The notes: generated by a model not told the origin, from the letters alone. A stretch of 64,000 bases of DNA from Calothrix sp. NIES-4105 (GCF_002368415.1 NZ_AP018290.1:7679717-7743716); one strand, 5' to 3'; counted from the first letter of the stretch, positions 8,495-19,137 are shown. A program made the numbers and translations.

Positions 8495-8905
8495 TTAAAC
8501 TCTAAACACTGGAGAGTTAGCATGTTTTGGATTTGGTATTAAACATTGGTTTTCATCATCAACAACTAAATCTAGCATTGCTAAAGCAATTCTACCAATT
8601 AACACCTCATCACCTGTAACTAACACAGATTCAGTAGTTTCACGTCCTTGAGTTTTCATAGTAACAGGTTCGCTAAGACCAATAGTCTCCTCTCTTCCAT
8701 CTAGATACTTAACTATCTGCTGACATCAAATTCTTAAATCAAGTAGCTGAATTACGTGCATTGGTACTAAAGTTCGTACAGTATTCGTATCTACAAATCC
8801 TTCTGTATCATACGTTCTTAATTGATTTGGATTGAGTAGCTCACGATTAATTAACATTTCATCCATTGAATTAATCAACTTAACTTTTATTTGTATTTTT
8901 CGCAT
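8495..8905 (-). pseudogene. Clan AA aspartic-protease-like gene with in-frame TGA
   Basis: The minus strand has a 137-codon frame from ATG at 8905 to TAA at 8495, interrupted only by a TGA at 8728-8726 (codon 60). The layout fits small retropepsin-like clan AA proteins: an N-terminal strand, GFVDTNTVRTLVPMHVIQLL where DTG is expected, YLDGREETIGLSEPV, then VLIGRIALAMLDLVVDDENQ and LIPNP. The catalytic DTG is DTN here. The TGA falls where CGA (Arg) would read through. With both defects a pseudogene is most likely; an inactive readthrough product is less likely. Confidence 0.65.
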
Positions 8906-9154
8906 GTTTTTTTCATTAAGTTATTTAACGGTCTAAAATATAGTATATGTTGTTTTCAGTATAAATACTTATTTTTATTTATAACAGTCGCTTATACTTA
9001 TATTTTACTTAAAGTTGTTTTTTTATATACAAAAGCTATCATTTGCTCAAGCGTATTTTTTATTTAAATGTTATTTTTAACATTGTTCCTGGGTAATATA
9101 AAAATAACCTATGTACATGGCTTGATCATGTTTTACTTCTAATTATATCTATTT

Positions 9155-9715
9155 ATGAAAAAACATAAGTTATTCTCAGTCACAGCATTACTAATTATGC
9201 TTTTTGGCTGTACAAATTTTATACAAAGCGAATCAAATAGCTCACTTGCCGAAGCAACTACTACAAATAAAGCTTCTGAGTTAGAAACTAATAACACAAA
9301 TACTACTAAATCGGCTTTTCAAGTAAAACAAAATAAAGTTGAACGTGATGGTTGGGAACTTACTGTTACAAATGTTCGGTATGCTGGACAAAAATACGAA
9401 ACCGAATATAGTTCATATGAAGCTGTAGATACTTGGACTATTGTCTCTATAAATATTAAAAACACTAGTGGAAAAAGACAACGAGATGATGATGCATGGT
9501 TTAGTTTTTTATTTACAGAGCTAGTAGACTCTAAAGGTAAAAAACACGATTCAAAAGAACGAAATTACAAATTTAATGGAGATTTAAGTAAACCATTTAC
9601 TCCAGGAGAAGTACGTTCTGTGGATTTACTATTTGATACTCCCAAAAATACAGTGGCTAAACAAATCCTTATTGGTACGGATGGGTTTGACCAGATTACT
9701 CTAAAATTACCTTAA
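9155..9715 (+). CDS. DUF4352-type lipoprotein
   Basis: A 186-residue protein with a lipoprotein signal: basic MKKHK, a hydrophobic stretch and lipobox LMLFGC, with Cys19 as the lipidation site. A Ser/Thr/Asn-rich linker of ~40 residues leads to a beta-sandwich domain with the DUF4352 pattern (WELTVTNVRYAG, WTIVSINIKNTS, FTPGEVRSVDLLFDTP). Probably anchored in the membrane facing the periplasm; ligand unknown. A REP palindrome begins eight bases after its stop. Confidence 0.78.
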   Translation: MKKHKLFSVTALLIMLFGCTNFIQSESNSSLAEATTTNKASELETNNTNTTKSAFQVKQNKVERDGWELTVTNVRYAGQKYETEYSSYEAVDTWTIVSINIKNTSGKRQRDDDAWFSFLFTELVDSKGKKHDSKERNYKFNGDLSKPFTPGEVRSVDLLFDTPKNTVAKQILIGTDGFDQITLKLP

Positions 9716-9723
9716 CAGGGCTA

Positions 9724-9740
9724 GGTAGGCATTGCCCACC
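9724..9740. repeat. REP-like palindrome, family 1 (left of RAYT 1)
   Basis: GGTAGGCATTGCCCACC, with one arm mismatch and GTAC on the right, so it is inverted relative to the copy at 10375. It lies 16 bases beyond the RAYT stop codon. Confidence 0.75.
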
Positions 9741-9756
9741 GTACAACCTTCAATTG

Positions 9757-10338
9757 TCAAAGAACTTCCCCAAGAAATTCTTCTATACTACTAAAATCAG
9801 GAATTTTTACTTCATTCCCATTACAAGCACAACACCAATCATCTGGATAAGCATCTTGTTTTACCCATTTCTTGAAACTTGAATAGTTCCAACAATGAGG
9901 GCAAGAAACTAAGCCATGTTTAACTGGATTATAATGGATATAGTTGAGATGATTTTCAAAATCAAGTTCGTCACGGATTGTATGCTCCCAAAAACGACGA
10001 TGCCACACATTGCTTTCACGATGTTTTTGACGAGAGTTTGAGACATTGTTTGGTAAATTTGCTGTACCGCGTAAAGATTGTGTGAATTTAACCTTTATTC
10101 TTCCAACCCTTTTGGAATAATTATCATCATCCGTGGGTAAAGTCCACATAAAATGAATATGGTCAGGTAATATAACTGCCCCATTTATCTCGAAAGGCGT
10201 TTCTTTACGAACTATTGCAACTGCATTGCGTAGTCTAGCTATATTTTCTGGGTTATTAAATATTGGTTGACGCTGATAAGTTACCAGTGTGAGAAAAACT
10301 GTGCCACCAGCAGTATACGCACGACGGTATTCTGGCAT
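9757..10338 (-). CDS. REP-associated tyrosine transposase (RAYT)
   Basis: The 193-residue protein is a Y1/HUH transposase of the IS200-like RAYT type. It begins YRRAYTAGGTVFLTLVTYQR, carries the metal-binding HUH motif in LPDHIHFMW (~residues 58-66), the WHRRFWEHTIRDE block and the catalytic tyrosine region HLNYIHYNPVKHGL. The Cys/His-rich tail is usual for this branch. The frame is intact. It is bracketed by inverted copies of the GGTGGGCA palindrome at 9724 and 10375, the arrangement known for RAYT-REP modules, and further copies are scattered through the window. Confidence 0.92.
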   Translation of the reverse strand: MPEYRRAYTAGGTVFLTLVTYQRQPIFNNPENIARLRNAVAIVRKETPFEINGAVILPDHIHFMWTLPTDDDNYSKRVGRIKVKFTQSLRGTANLPNNVSNSRQKHRESNVWHRRFWEHTIRDELDFENHLNYIHYNPVKHGLVSCPHCWNYSSFKKWVKQDAYPDDWCCACNGNEVKIPDFSSIEEFLGEVL

Positions 10339-10374
10339 TTGATTTTTAAATACTTATATTTTTGTTTTTAGTAT

Positions 10375-10391
10375 GGTGGGCATTGCCCATC
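10375..10391. repeat. REP-like palindrome, family 1 (right of RAYT 1)
   Basis: GGTGGGCATTGCCCATC preceded by GTAT. It lies 37 bases upstream of the RAYT start. Confidence 0.75.
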
Positions 10392-10490
10392 ACGCATAAT
10401 CAGTTTATCTTGTAATTTTCTTTGCTAATTTAGTGAAAATACGTAAAATTATTAATTTTTCTATGATGATTTTCTGAAGATATATAGTAT

Positions 10491-10507
10491 GGTGGGCAGT
10501 GCCCACC
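10491..10507. repeat. REP-like palindrome abutting a stop codon
   Basis: GGTGGGCAGTGCCCACC preceded by GTAT. Its last base touches the TAA stop codon of the NHL protein gene. Confidence 0.8.
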
Positions 10508-11992
10508 TTACGGGATGTTAGGTATGCAAAAGTCGGGAGCGCATAAACCTGATATTTTTAAAGTGGTTACTTCTAAGGTATTTAGGTTCACTCGTCGAAT
10601 AGCATGATTGTTAGTGTCTGCTATATATAAGTTGGAGTTTAAAATGCTTAGTCCTGAAGGTTCAGAGAACTTGATATTACTGGCACCATTACCTAGCACT
10701 GTTTTACATTCACCTGTTCTGGGATTAACTAATTTGATTTTATGGTTATAGGTATCAGCAACCCAAACATTACCTTGTGCATATTCTACACCCATACAAT
10801 GTTGTAATCTTACTTCTTCTCCAATACCGTCTTTGTCACCAAATAGATATAAGTCACCGCTACCACAAATTGTTGTAACTTTGCCAGTTTCTAAGTTAAT
10901 AGCACGAATTGAACTACTTTCACTATCTGCTGTGTATAGAAAATTACTGTTAATGGTAATACCGCTTGGTTGAGCAAACACTGAGTTTTCTAACTCTCCA
11001 TCAAAACAAGCTTCGGCGCCTGTACCAGCGTAAGTTTTAATTATATTGGTTTCCAACTCCATCATCCAAATTTGGTGTGAACCTGCCATTGCAATATAAA
11101 GTTGATTTTTGTGCTTTACTAAATCCCAAGGAGAATTTAAAGGGGTATCTAAAGCATTACCTTCAGTTGGATGTAAGTTACGGCTCTGTATACCTGTTCC
11201 TGCTATTGTTTCTACAAGTTGGCGCCGTAAGTCAATTTTACGTAAAGCATGATTTTCTGTATCGGCAACATAAAGAATTTGGTTTTCATCAAACACTATT
11301 CCTTGCGGTGCAAAAAATTCTGTACTGGAAAAATCACCATCTTTTAATCCTGATTTTCCGCTGCCAATTACATGTAGAAGCTCTCCCTCTAAAGTTGTAA
11401 CAATAATACGATGGTGTCCTGTGTCAGCTATAAATAAGTATGAAGGAGTTGCTAAAACTTTACCGGGAAAAGCTAATGGGGTAATTACAGGTTGTTGCTG
11501 CTTCTCTAAAATTAGATTTATTTTTTGAAGATTAATTGTGCCTTTGTCTTGATGCTGTTGAATGACCTTTTGTATTAACTCGTCTAAAACATCACGCTTG
11601 CCTTCTCCCATTAAAGTAGCAATTAAATAACCTTCTGGGTCTATTACCATAAAGCTAGGATAAGCGCGCGCTGCGTATTCTTGCCAGACTCGAAAATCTT
11701 GGTCTACTAAAACAGGGTGTTCGATATCATAGCGTAAAATAGCTTGACGGATATTTTGGATATCTTTCTCGTTATCAAATTTGGCAGAATGTACACCAAT
11801 AACAGTGAGACTATCTTTATATTTTTGTTCAAGATATTTTAAATCTGGCAGTACGTGTATGCAGTTTATACAGCAGTAAGTCCAAAAATCTAAAATCACT
11901 ATTCGACCCTTAAGTTGTTTTATTGATAAGGGTTTATCCGTATTTAGCCAAGTATAAGAAAGGGGTAGTTCTGGCGCCCGTACACGAACCAT
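10508..11992 (-). CDS. Thioredoxin-like / NHL-repeat protein (NHLRC2-like)
   Basis: A 494-residue two-domain protein. Residues 1-~150 are a thioredoxin-like fold of the TlpA type (GRIVILDFWTYCCINCIHVLPDL), with the redox pair in CINC. Residues ~170-490 form NHL repeats of a beta-propeller, with recurring IADTGHHRI, VADTENHALRKID, VADTYNHKIK and IADTNNHAIRRV. No signal peptide, so probably cytoplasmic. The arrangement matches the NHLRC2 family; the partner is unknown. Its stop codon is flush with a REP palindrome. Confidence 0.9.
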   Translation of the reverse strand: MVRVRAPELPLSYTWLNTDKPLSIKQLKGRIVILDFWTYCCINCIHVLPDLKYLEQKYKDSLTVIGVHSAKFDNEKDIQNIRQAILRYDIEHPVLVDQDFRVWQEYAARAYPSFMVIDPEGYLIATLMGEGKRDVLDELIQKVIQQHQDKGTINLQKINLILEKQQQPVITPLAFPGKVLATPSYLFIADTGHHRIIVTTLEGELLHVIGSGKSGLKDGDFSSTEFFAPQGIVFDENQILYVADTENHALRKIDLRRQLVETIAGTGIQSRNLHPTEGNALDTPLNSPWDLVKHKNQLYIAMAGSHQIWMMELETNIIKTYAGTGAEACFDGELENSVFAQPSGITINSNFLYTADSESSSIRAINLETGKVTTICGSGDLYLFGDKDGIGEEVRLQHCMGVEYAQGNVWVADTYNHKIKLVNPRTGECKTVLGNGASNIKFSEPSGLSILNSNLYIADTNNHAIRRVNLNTLEVTTLKISGLCAPDFCIPNIP

Positions 11993-12058
11993 AAATAAAA
12001 TCCACGTTAATTAAACTTTTTCTCTCTGTTTCTCTGTAACTCTGTGGTAAAAATGTAT

Positions 12059-12075
12059 GGTGGGCAGTGCCCACC
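12059..12075. repeat. REP-like palindrome, family 1
   Basis: GGTGGGCAGTGCCCACC preceded by GTAT, 15 bases beyond the stop of the Pro-rich lipoprotein gene. Confidence 0.8.
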
Positions 12076-12090
12076 CTACTGTAAGCATTT

Positions 12091-13674
12091 TTAATTCGGT
12101 ACAGGAATAGAAGTAACTTCAGGTAGTGGTGTTATTTCTTTTTCTGGGGTTATTTCAGGTACTGGGGTTATTTCAGGTTCTGGGGTTATTTCAGGCGCCG
12201 GAGATAATGTAGGTTCGGGTGTTGGTTGTACAGACTCGCGACGTTTGAAGTATTTACCTAATTGAACTTTTGATGGTTTTTGTGTGGGGGTTACTTCCGG
12301 TTGTGGTGTTGGAGACTCAATAATAGGCTCAACGTCAGGCACCTTTTCAAGTGTTTCCGTTTCCGGTGTTGTTGCTTCAGGGGTTGGTATTATCTCAGGT
12401 TCAGGTGTTGGCTTTTCAACCTCCGGCGCCTTTTCAGGTATATTTGTAACTTCTGGTTGGGGTGTTGGTGTAATAATGACTTCTGGCAAATTAGGAGTTT
12501 CAATTGGTGTTGGTTCTATACTTGGTGCAGGCAATGGTGCTTTTTCTCGACGTTTGAAGAAACCGCCAGATTTTGGTTTTGCTGGTTCTGTTAATGGCAC
12601 TACTTCTGGCTCTTTCGCTTCAGGTGTAGGTTCTATAGTAGGCTCTACAGTTGGTGCAATTGTTGGTTCTATAGTTGGTGTGGGTTCAGGTAAAGGTTCT
12701 TTAGCTATATAGCTTGAGTCTACAATGCTGCGTACTTGGTCAGCCGATAGTTCGCCTCTAACAATGCGAGAAAGTGCATCTTTACCTTTGGGTTCATAAG
12801 TGAAACTTCTGACTGTGCTGTTAAAGACGTTTTTAACTACTTCGCCTTTACCGTCTAAAAATTCGAGTTTTACCCAGTTTTTACCTGGTTTGAAGCCTTT
12901 TAGATATATAGACTCCCAACGGTCGAGTACAAAGCTTTCGTCGTTAATTGTGCAGCGAATTCGCCAATCGCCGATAGAGTCCTGTAATATGTCTCTACCA
13001 TTTAATTGTAACGGTGCGTTTGTTAAGTAGAAGTCTAGAAGAATTGGTTCGGCGCCATATTGTCCATTTGGACGGTTATAAGTTAACAGCGGTTGAGACG
13101 TATCTGGGTTATGTTCGTCGGTTTTTGTAAACACATGGAATTTGGTTTGCGCGTAAGCACCTTCATTTTTGTAGCTTTCGTACCAAGGACGTTCGGCAAA
13201 AACACGCAGTGTATGGGTGCCTGGAGGTAAGTCGGGCAGGCTTAAAGGCTGATTTAAATCATAAACTTCAATCCCTGCCCGGTCATCTAAAATCACTTGC
13301 AGATGCGAACCAAGATTAAACTGTGAATCTTTGAATACTGGTAAATCCTTTACCTGAAGGTTAACTTCTACCGTATCTTGTGATAAAACCTCGTCAAATT
13401 TAGGAGTAATAATTGTAACCTGCGGTCGGTAATTATCTAAGCTGCGTTGAAGTTCTTGAATAACAGATGGGGGGGCAACTTCTGAGATTTGATTAGTTAG
13501 CTGCGGGGTTTTTGAGCGTCCGCTTGATGCTGATGGTTCAGTACTAACTGCTTTATCACCACAGCTCGCTAGATTTAATACCAGCAGTAGCGCGAACAAT
13601 GATTTTACTGTTTTTACAATTATCCGGTATCGCAAAGGAAAAGGTTTTTTGGGCGCCTCTATAAGCCAGTTCAT
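12091..13674 (-). CDS. Pro/Glu-rich repeat lipoprotein
   Basis: A 527-residue protein. A basic leader and hydrophobic stretch end in LNLASC, so Cys38 is the likely lipidated residue. Residues ~80-310 hold beta-sandwich-like segments (PQVTIITPKFDEVL, LPDLPPGTHTLRVFAERPWYESY, GKNWVKLEFLDGKGE) like cyanobacterial FHA-less lipoproteins of unknown role. From ~330 on it is Pro/Glu/Thr repeats (EPTIEPT, EITPEPEITP) with two copies of a basic FKRRE motif at ~374 and ~475. The tail could span peptidoglycan. Function not recognised. Confidence 0.75.
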   Translation of the reverse strand: MNWLIEAPKKPFPLRYRIIVKTVKSLFALLLVLNLASCGDKAVSTEPSASSGRSKTPQLTNQISEVAPPSVIQELQRSLDNYRPQVTIITPKFDEVLSQDTVEVNLQVKDLPVFKDSQFNLGSHLQVILDDRAGIEVYDLNQPLSLPDLPPGTHTLRVFAERPWYESYKNEGAYAQTKFHVFTKTDEHNPDTSQPLLTYNRPNGQYGAEPILLDFYLTNAPLQLNGRDILQDSIGDWRIRCTINDESFVLDRWESIYLKGFKPGKNWVKLEFLDGKGEVVKNVFNSTVRSFTYEPKGKDALSRIVRGELSADQVRSIVDSSYIAKEPLPEPTPTIEPTIAPTVEPTIEPTPEAKEPEVVPLTEPAKPKSGGFFKRREKAPLPAPSIEPTPIETPNLPEVIITPTPQPEVTNIPEKAPEVEKPTPEPEIIPTPEATTPETETLEKVPDVEPIIESPTPQPEVTPTQKPSKVQLGKYFKRRESVQPTPEPTLSPAPEITPEPEITPVPEITPEKEITPLPEVTSIPVPN

Positions 13675-13989
13675 GGTCTAATCCACTGTTTGAACAACTT
13701 AACAAACAATTGTGGCTCAAGAACGCGCGCACGCAAGTAACAAAACTTTGGTTAAATCTTTTATTACCGTCTAGCGCTTAGTATTATTAGTGACACATAA
13801 TTGCAATAAAACGATTACGTGACGATAGATGAGGACAAGTTATGAAGAGTAGCACAAGAAAGGTCAAAAACGATAATTTTTACGAATTGTGTAGGTTTGT
13901 AAAATAAATGAAAAAAGTCTTGACAATTTCACCAGTAATATAAAGCGGAAAGTAGAATCTACGGGAAGTTGAGGGATTTTGAATTATTG

Positions 13990-14030
13990 TTAACATTCAT
14001 CTAACAAAGGGGGGTATTCGCCTTTATAAT
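13990..14030 (+). promoter_or_regulatory. Candidate psaA promoter with degenerate HLR1-like element
   Basis: A TATAAT hexamer at 14025-14030 lies ~150 bases before psaA. Upstream, TTAACATT and CTAACAAA two bases apart loosely resemble the paired repeat of the RpaB-bound HLR1 element known at photosystem I promoters. The -35 is poor. The 502-base spacer 13675-14176 also holds a TTGACA at 13920 with a badly spaced TATAAA, and no gene. Confidence 0.3.
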
Positions 14031-14176
14031 TCAGACTGAAACCACTCTCCACACAAGAGTCAGATCGCTGCCCAAATTCATCAAAATTGAGTTAGGATGC
14101 GACTAAGGTAAACTTAGCCACTAAGACGAAGTGTGGTGTTTATAATTCCTCAATCCCTTTATAGAGAGGAGGTCGA

Positions 14177-16435
14177 ATGACAATTAGTCCTCCAGAGCGA
14201 GAGGAGAAGAAAGCAAGAGTTATTGTCGATAATGACCCAGTACCAACTTCATTTGAACGATGGGGACAGCCTGGACACTTCGATAGAACTCTCGCTAAAG
14301 GCCCAAAAACCACCACCTGGATTTGGAACCTTCACGCTCTCGCCCATGACTTTGATACACATACAAGCGATTTAGAAGACATTTCCCGTAAAGTTTTCGC
14401 AGCACACTTCGGTCACTTGGCTGTTGTGACACTGTGGTTAAGCGGGATGATATTCCACGGCGCCAAGTTCTCGAACTACGAAGCTTGGTTAACTGACCCT
14501 CTCAACGTTAAGCCTAGCGCTCAGGTCGTTTGGCCAATTGTTGGACAAGACATATTAAATGGTGATGTAGGCGGCGGTTTCCACGGCATCCAAATCACTT
14601 CTGGTTTGTTCCAAGTTTGGCGCGGTTGGGGTATCACCAACACCTTCCAGTTATATGTCACCGCAATTGGTGGTTTAGTATTAGCTGGCTTGTTCTTATT
14701 TGCAGGCTGGTTCCACTACCACAAGCGGGCGCCAAAGTTGGAATGGTTCCAAAACGTTGAGTCTATGCTCAACCACCACTTAGCAGTATTGTTAGGTTGC
14801 GGTTCGTTGGGTTGGACAGGTCACATAATTCACGTATCAGCTCCAATTAACAAGTTGTTGGATGCAGGGGTTGCATTGAAAGATGTGCCTTTACCCCACG
14901 AGTTCATTCTCAACAAAGATTTGATGATTGAGCTATTCCCCAGCTTTGCTAATGGCTTAACTCCTTTCTGGACGTTAAACTGGGGTCAGTACGCTGATTT
15001 CTTGACTTTCAAAGGCGGTTTGAACCCCGTAACTGGCGGTTTGTGGATGACTGACATCGCGCACCATCATTTAGCGATTGCAGTTCTCTTCATCGTTGCC
15101 GGTCACCAATACCGTACCAACTGGGGTATCGGTCACAGTATCAAAGAGATTCTTGAGAACCACAAAGGACCTTTCACAGGTGATGGTCACAGAGGTCTTT
15201 ATGAAAACTTGACTACCTCTTGGCACGCTCAATTAGGTGTTAACCTAGCTATGTTGGGTTCGCTGACGATTATCGTCGCACACCACATGTACGCGATGCC
15301 TCCGTACCCTTATTTAGCAACCGACTACGCTACCCAACTGTGTATCTTCACTCATCACATGTGGATTGGCGCGTTCTTAATTGTCGGTGGTGCGGCGCAT
15401 TCGGCCATCTTCATGGTGCGTGATTATGATCCTGTTGTGAACCAAAACAACGTTCTGGATCGAGTAATTCGTCATCGCGATGCAATTATTTCCCACCTCA
15501 ACTGGGTATGTATGTTCCTAGGCTTCCACAGCTTTGGACTTTACATCCACAACGACACAATGCGCGCGTTGGGTCGTCCTCAAGATATGTTCTCCGACAC
15601 TGCAATCCAGTTACAACCAGTATTTGCTCAGTGGGTACAAAACCTACACACTGTGGCGCCTGGTGCAACTGCGCCTAATGCATTGCAAGTTGTCAGCCAT
15701 GCGTTCGGTGGCGGTATCGTCGCAGTCGGTGGCAAAGTGGCAATGATGCCAATTGCTTTGGGTACGGCGGATTTCATGATTCACCATATCCACGCATTCC
15801 AAATTCACGTAACCGTTCTGATTCTGCTTAAGGGCGTATTATTCGCTCGCGGTTCTCGCCTAATTCCTGATAAAGCGAATTTGGGCTTCCGCTTCCCTTG
15901 CGACGGTCCTGGTCGTGGCGGTACATGTCAGGTATCTGGTTGGGACCACGTGTTCCTCGGATTGTTCTGGATGTACAACACCATCTCAATTGCGATTTTC
16001 CACTTTAGTTGGAAGATGCAGTCTGATGTATGGGGAACTGTTGACTCAGACGGTGTGGTTTCGCACATAACTGGTGGTAACTTTGCCCAAAGTGCCATAA
16101 CAATTAACGGTTGGTTGCGTGACTTCTTGTGGGCACAAGCGGCACAAGTTATCAACTCCTACGGTAGCGCTCTGTCTGCTTACGGTTTGATGTTCTTAGG
16201 CGCCCACTTCGTTTGGGCATTCAGTTTGATGTTCCTGTTCAGTGGTCGCGGCTACTGGCAAGAATTGATTGAATCGATTGTTTGGGCACATAATAAACTG
16301 AAGGTAGCACCTTCAATTCAGCCACGTGCTTTAAGCATCATTCAAGGTCGTGCGGTAGGTGTAGCACACTATCTACTAGGAGGTATTGCCACAACCTGGG
16401 CATTCTTCCACGCGCACATCCTTTCAGTAGGCTAA
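14177..16435 (+). CDS. psaA: Photosystem I core protein PsaA
   Basis: Full-length, 752 residues. It forms the photosystem I reaction-centre heterodimer with PsaB in the thylakoid membrane and carries P700, antenna chlorophylls and half of the FX cluster. The FX loop [18 protein letters not shown] with its two cysteines lies at ~573-590. Eleven membrane helices with many His ligands are evident. A strong ribosome-binding site (GAGGAGG) sits just before the ATG. psaB follows 191 bases later and is probably co-transcribed. Confidence 0.99.
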   Translation: MTISPPEREEKKARVIVDNDPVPTSFERWGQPGHFDRTLAKGPKTTTWIWNLHALAHDFDTHTSDLEDISRKVFAAHFGHLAVVTLWLSGMIFHGAKFSNYEAWLTDPLNVKPSAQVVWPIVGQDILNGDVGGGFHGIQITSGLFQVWRGWGITNTFQLYVTAIGGLVLAGLFLFAGWFHYHKRAPKLEWFQNVESMLNHHLAVLLGCGSLGWTGHIIHVSAPINKLLDAGVALKDVPLPHEFILNKDLMIELFPSFANGLTPFWTLNWGQYADFLTFKGGLNPVTGGLWMTDIAHHHLAIAVLFIVAGHQYRTNWGIGHSIKEILENHKGPFTGDGHRGLYENLTTSWHAQLGVNLAMLGSLTIIVAHHMYAMPPYPYLATDYATQLCIFTHHMWIGAFLIVGGAAHSAIFMVRDYDPVVNQNNVLDRVIRHRDAIISHLNWVCMFLGFHSFGLYIHNDTMRALGRPQDMFSDTAIQLQPVFAQWVQNLHTVAPGATAPNALQVVSHAFGGGIVAVGGKVAMMPIALGTADFMIHHIHAFQIHVTVLILLKGVLFARGSRLIPDKANLGFRFPCDGPGRGGTCQVSGWDHVFLGLFWMYNTISIAIFHFSWKMQSDVWGTVDSDGVVSHITGGNFAQSAITINGWLRDFLWAQAAQVINSYGSALSAYGLMFLGAHFVWAFSLMFLFSGRGYWQELIESIVWAHNKLKVAPSIQPRALSIIQGRAVGVAHYLLGGIATTWAFFHAHILSVG

Positions 16436-16461
16436 CGCCAAAAAGTAATGAGTGCTGAGGA

Positions 16462-16502
16462 GCCATCGCCGTGCGGGGGTTCCCCCCGTTGAGGCGAATG
16501 GC
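16462..16502. repeat. Hairpin element in the psaA-psaB spacer
   Basis: An imperfect stem GCCATCGCC / GGCGAATGGC encloses a GC-rich GGGGG/CCCCC core. Degenerate heptamer-like gtgctgag and gctgagtgatgag lie on either side. The rest of the spacer contains more ctcagaact-type repeats. Confidence 0.65.
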
Positions 16503-16626
16503 GTTGCTGAGTGATGAGTTAGAAATAATGGAATATGTATTCCTGGCTCAGAACTTAGAACTCAGAACTCATAACTCCTAATTAACATCACACGACGGCT
16601 AAAGGTTAGAGGATTTATCAAAACCT

Positions 16627-18852
16627 ATGGCAACAAAATTTCCAAAATTTAGCCAGGACCTCGCACAAGATCCGACTACTCGTCGGCTCTGGTACGCGAT
16701 GGCTATGGGAAATGATTTTGAAAGCCATGACGGTATGACTGAGGAAAATCTTTACCAAAGGATTTTCGCAACTCACTTCGGTCATGTAGCAATCATTTTC
16801 TTGTGGGCATCCAGCCTCAATTTCCACGTAGCTTGGCAAGGCAACTTTGAACAGTGGATTAAAGACCCTCTCCACATCCGTCCTATTGCTCACGCAATTT
16901 GGGATCCTCACTTTGGTAAACCTGCTATTGAAGCATTTACCCAAGGTGGTGCAAGTAATCCAGTAAACATTGCTTATTCTGGCGTTTACCACTGGTGGTA
17001 CACCATCGGGATACGTACTAACAACGACCTTTACATGGGCGCCGTGTTCTTACTCCTGTTGGCAGCAGTGTTCTTGTTTGCTGGTTGGTTACATTTGCAA
17101 CCAAAGTTCCGTCCTAGCTTATCTTGGTTCAAGAGTGCTGAACCCCGTTTAAACCACCACTTGGCAGGTTTATTCGGTGTAACCTCCTTAGCTTGGACTG
17201 GTCACTTGGTACACGTTGCTATCCCTGAATCGCGCGGACAACACGTAGGCTGGGATAATTTCCTAAGTACATTGCCTCACCCTGAAGGTTTAACACCCTT
17301 CTTTACAGGAAACTGGGCTGTATACGCACAGAATCCAGATACTGGTAATCACCTGTTTGGTACCTCGACAGGCGCAGGTACAGCAATTCTGACCTTCTTG
17401 GGCGGTTTCCACCCTCAAACAGAATCGCTGTGGTTGACCGACATGGCACACCACCACCTAGCAATTGCAGTTATCTTTATTATTGCTGGTCACCAGTATC
17501 GCACCAACTTTGGTATTGGTCATAGCATTAAAGAAATGCTCAACGCCAAAAACTTCTTTGGCACCAAGACCGAAGGTCAATTCAACCTGCCTCACCAAGG
17601 GCTGTATGACACTTACAACAATTCCCTACACTTCCAATTGTCTATACACTTGGCTGCGTTAGGAACTGCATTGTCATTAGTTGCACAGCACATGTACGCT
17701 CTGCCTCCTTACGCTTTCATAGCTAAGGACTACACTACACAGGCAGCACTGTACACACACCACCAATACTTAGCCGTTGCCTTCATGCTTGGTGCTTTTG
17801 CCCATGCAGCAATCTTCTGGGTACGTGACTACGACCCTGAACAAAACAAAGGCAACGTACTAGATCGCGTGCTGAAGCATAAAGAAGCGATTATCTCGCA
17901 CTTAAGCTGGGTATCCCTTTTCTTAGGCTTCCACACCCTCAGCTTGTATGTACACAACGACGTAGTTGTTGCGTTTGGTACTCCTGAGAAACAAATCTTG
18001 ATTGAGCCAGTATTTGCTCAATTCATCCAAGCGTCTCACGGTAAAGTTCTGTACGGTTTACAAACATTACTTTCTAACCCAGACAGTATTGCTTACACCG
18101 CTTACCCGAACTACGCGAACGTTTGGTTGCCTGGTTGGTTAGATGCAATCAACAACGGTACAAACTCTTTATTCTTAACCATTGGTCCTGGGGACTTCTT
18201 AGTACACCACGCCTTTGCGTTAGCTATCCACACCACCGTATTGATTCTTGTCAAAGGTGCTTTGGATGCTCGTGGTTCTAAGTTAATGCCAGACAAAAAA
18301 GACTTTGGTTATGCATTCCCTTGTGACGGCCCTGGTCGTGGTGGTACTTGCGACATTTCCGGTTGGGACTCGTTCTACCTGGCAGCATTCTGGGCATTAA
18401 ACACAGTCGGTTGGGTAACCTTCTACTGGCACTGGAAGCATCTAGGTATTTGGCAAGGTAACGTAGCACAGTTCAATGAAAACTCGACCTACTTAATGGG
18501 CTGGTTCCGCGATTATCTCTGGGCGAACTCCGCACAGTTAATCAACGGTTACAACCCATACGGTATGAACAACCTGTCAGTTTGGGCTTGGATGTTCCTC
18601 TTTGGACACTTAGTTTGGGCGACTGGCTTCATGTTCCTCATCTCTTGGCGTGGTTACTGGCAAGAGTTGATAGAAACCTTAGTATGGGCACACGAGCGCA
18701 CTCCTCTTGCGAACCTAGTTCGTTGGAAAGACAAGCCCGTTGCTATGTCCATCGTTCAAGGGCGCCTAGTAGGTTTAGCACACTTCACAGTTGGCTACAT
18801 CCTTACTTACGCCGCGTTCCTGATAGCTTCCACGGCTAGTAAATTTGGATAA
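16627..18852 (+). CDS. psaB: Photosystem I core protein PsaB
   Basis: Full-length, 741 residues, starting [20 protein letters not shown]. It partners PsaA in the photosystem I core. The FX motif [18 protein letters not shown] is intact, as are the antenna His clusters (for example [13 protein letters not shown]). A GAGGA ribosome-binding site lies upstream. A clear terminator follows 30 bases after the stop. Confidence 0.99.
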   Translation: MATKFPKFSQDLAQDPTTRRLWYAMAMGNDFESHDGMTEENLYQRIFATHFGHVAIIFLWASSLNFHVAWQGNFEQWIKDPLHIRPIAHAIWDPHFGKPAIEAFTQGGASNPVNIAYSGVYHWWYTIGIRTNNDLYMGAVFLLLLAAVFLFAGWLHLQPKFRPSLSWFKSAEPRLNHHLAGLFGVTSLAWTGHLVHVAIPESRGQHVGWDNFLSTLPHPEGLTPFFTGNWAVYAQNPDTGNHLFGTSTGAGTAILTFLGGFHPQTESLWLTDMAHHHLAIAVIFIIAGHQYRTNFGIGHSIKEMLNAKNFFGTKTEGQFNLPHQGLYDTYNNSLHFQLSIHLAALGTALSLVAQHMYALPPYAFIAKDYTTQAALYTHHQYLAVAFMLGAFAHAAIFWVRDYDPEQNKGNVLDRVLKHKEAIISHLSWVSLFLGFHTLSLYVHNDVVVAFGTPEKQILIEPVFAQFIQASHGKVLYGLQTLLSNPDSIAYTAYPNYANVWLPGWLDAINNGTNSLFLTIGPGDFLVHHAFALAIHTTVLILVKGALDARGSKLMPDKKDFGYAFPCDGPGRGGTCDISGWDSFYLAAFWALNTVGWVTFYWHWKHLGIWQGNVAQFNENSTYLMGWFRDYLWANSAQLINGYNPYGMNNLSVWAWMFLFGHLVWATGFMFLISWRGYWQELIETLVWAHERTPLANLVRWKDKPVAMSIVQGRLVGLAHFTVGYILTYAAFLIASTASKFG

Positions 18853-18883
18853 TTCCAACACAACTAGTTGTTAGGTAAGTAAT

Positions 18884-18917
18884 AAAATCCCCTACCCATG
18901 TGGTGGGGGATTTTTTA
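18884..18917 (+). terminator. psaAB terminator
   Basis: AAATCCCC and GGGGATTT arms around a short loop, followed by a T run, directly downstream of psaB. Confidence 0.85.
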
Positions 18918-18923
18918 TTGTTT

Positions 18924-18950
18924 TGTGGAGCAGGCATAGAAAGCCTGCCT
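18924..18950. repeat. REP-like palindrome, family 2 (left of RAYT 2)
   Basis: The stem GCAGGC / GCCTGC around atagaaa is preceded by TGTGGA. The same sequence recurs at 19646 on the other side of the frameshifted RAYT. A related GGCGGCTGAGGACAGCCG hairpin lies at 19080-19107. Confidence 0.75.
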
Positions 18951-19137
18951 TCTTAATCATCTTTTAATACCACTTATCAAAGCTTTATGTAACCTCTAAA
19001 AAACTGTTACTTTTAATAAGATTGTATTTTCTGTTAGTAAATTAGAAAGATTTTTTTAGTAAATGGGAAAGATAAAAATGGCGGCTGAGGACAGCCGTTC
19101 CACAAGATTAATAATCAAAATCATTTACTAACATTGA

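Noticed and set aside
12284-12712. 142-residue Gly/Ser/Val-rich plus-strand frame
   Set aside because: Antisense of the Pro/Glu repeat tail of the lipoprotein; low complexity makes a spurious open frame.
13920-13944. TTGACA/TATAAA promoter before psaA
   Set aside because: The spacing is only 13 bases; the TATAAT at 14025 is better placed.
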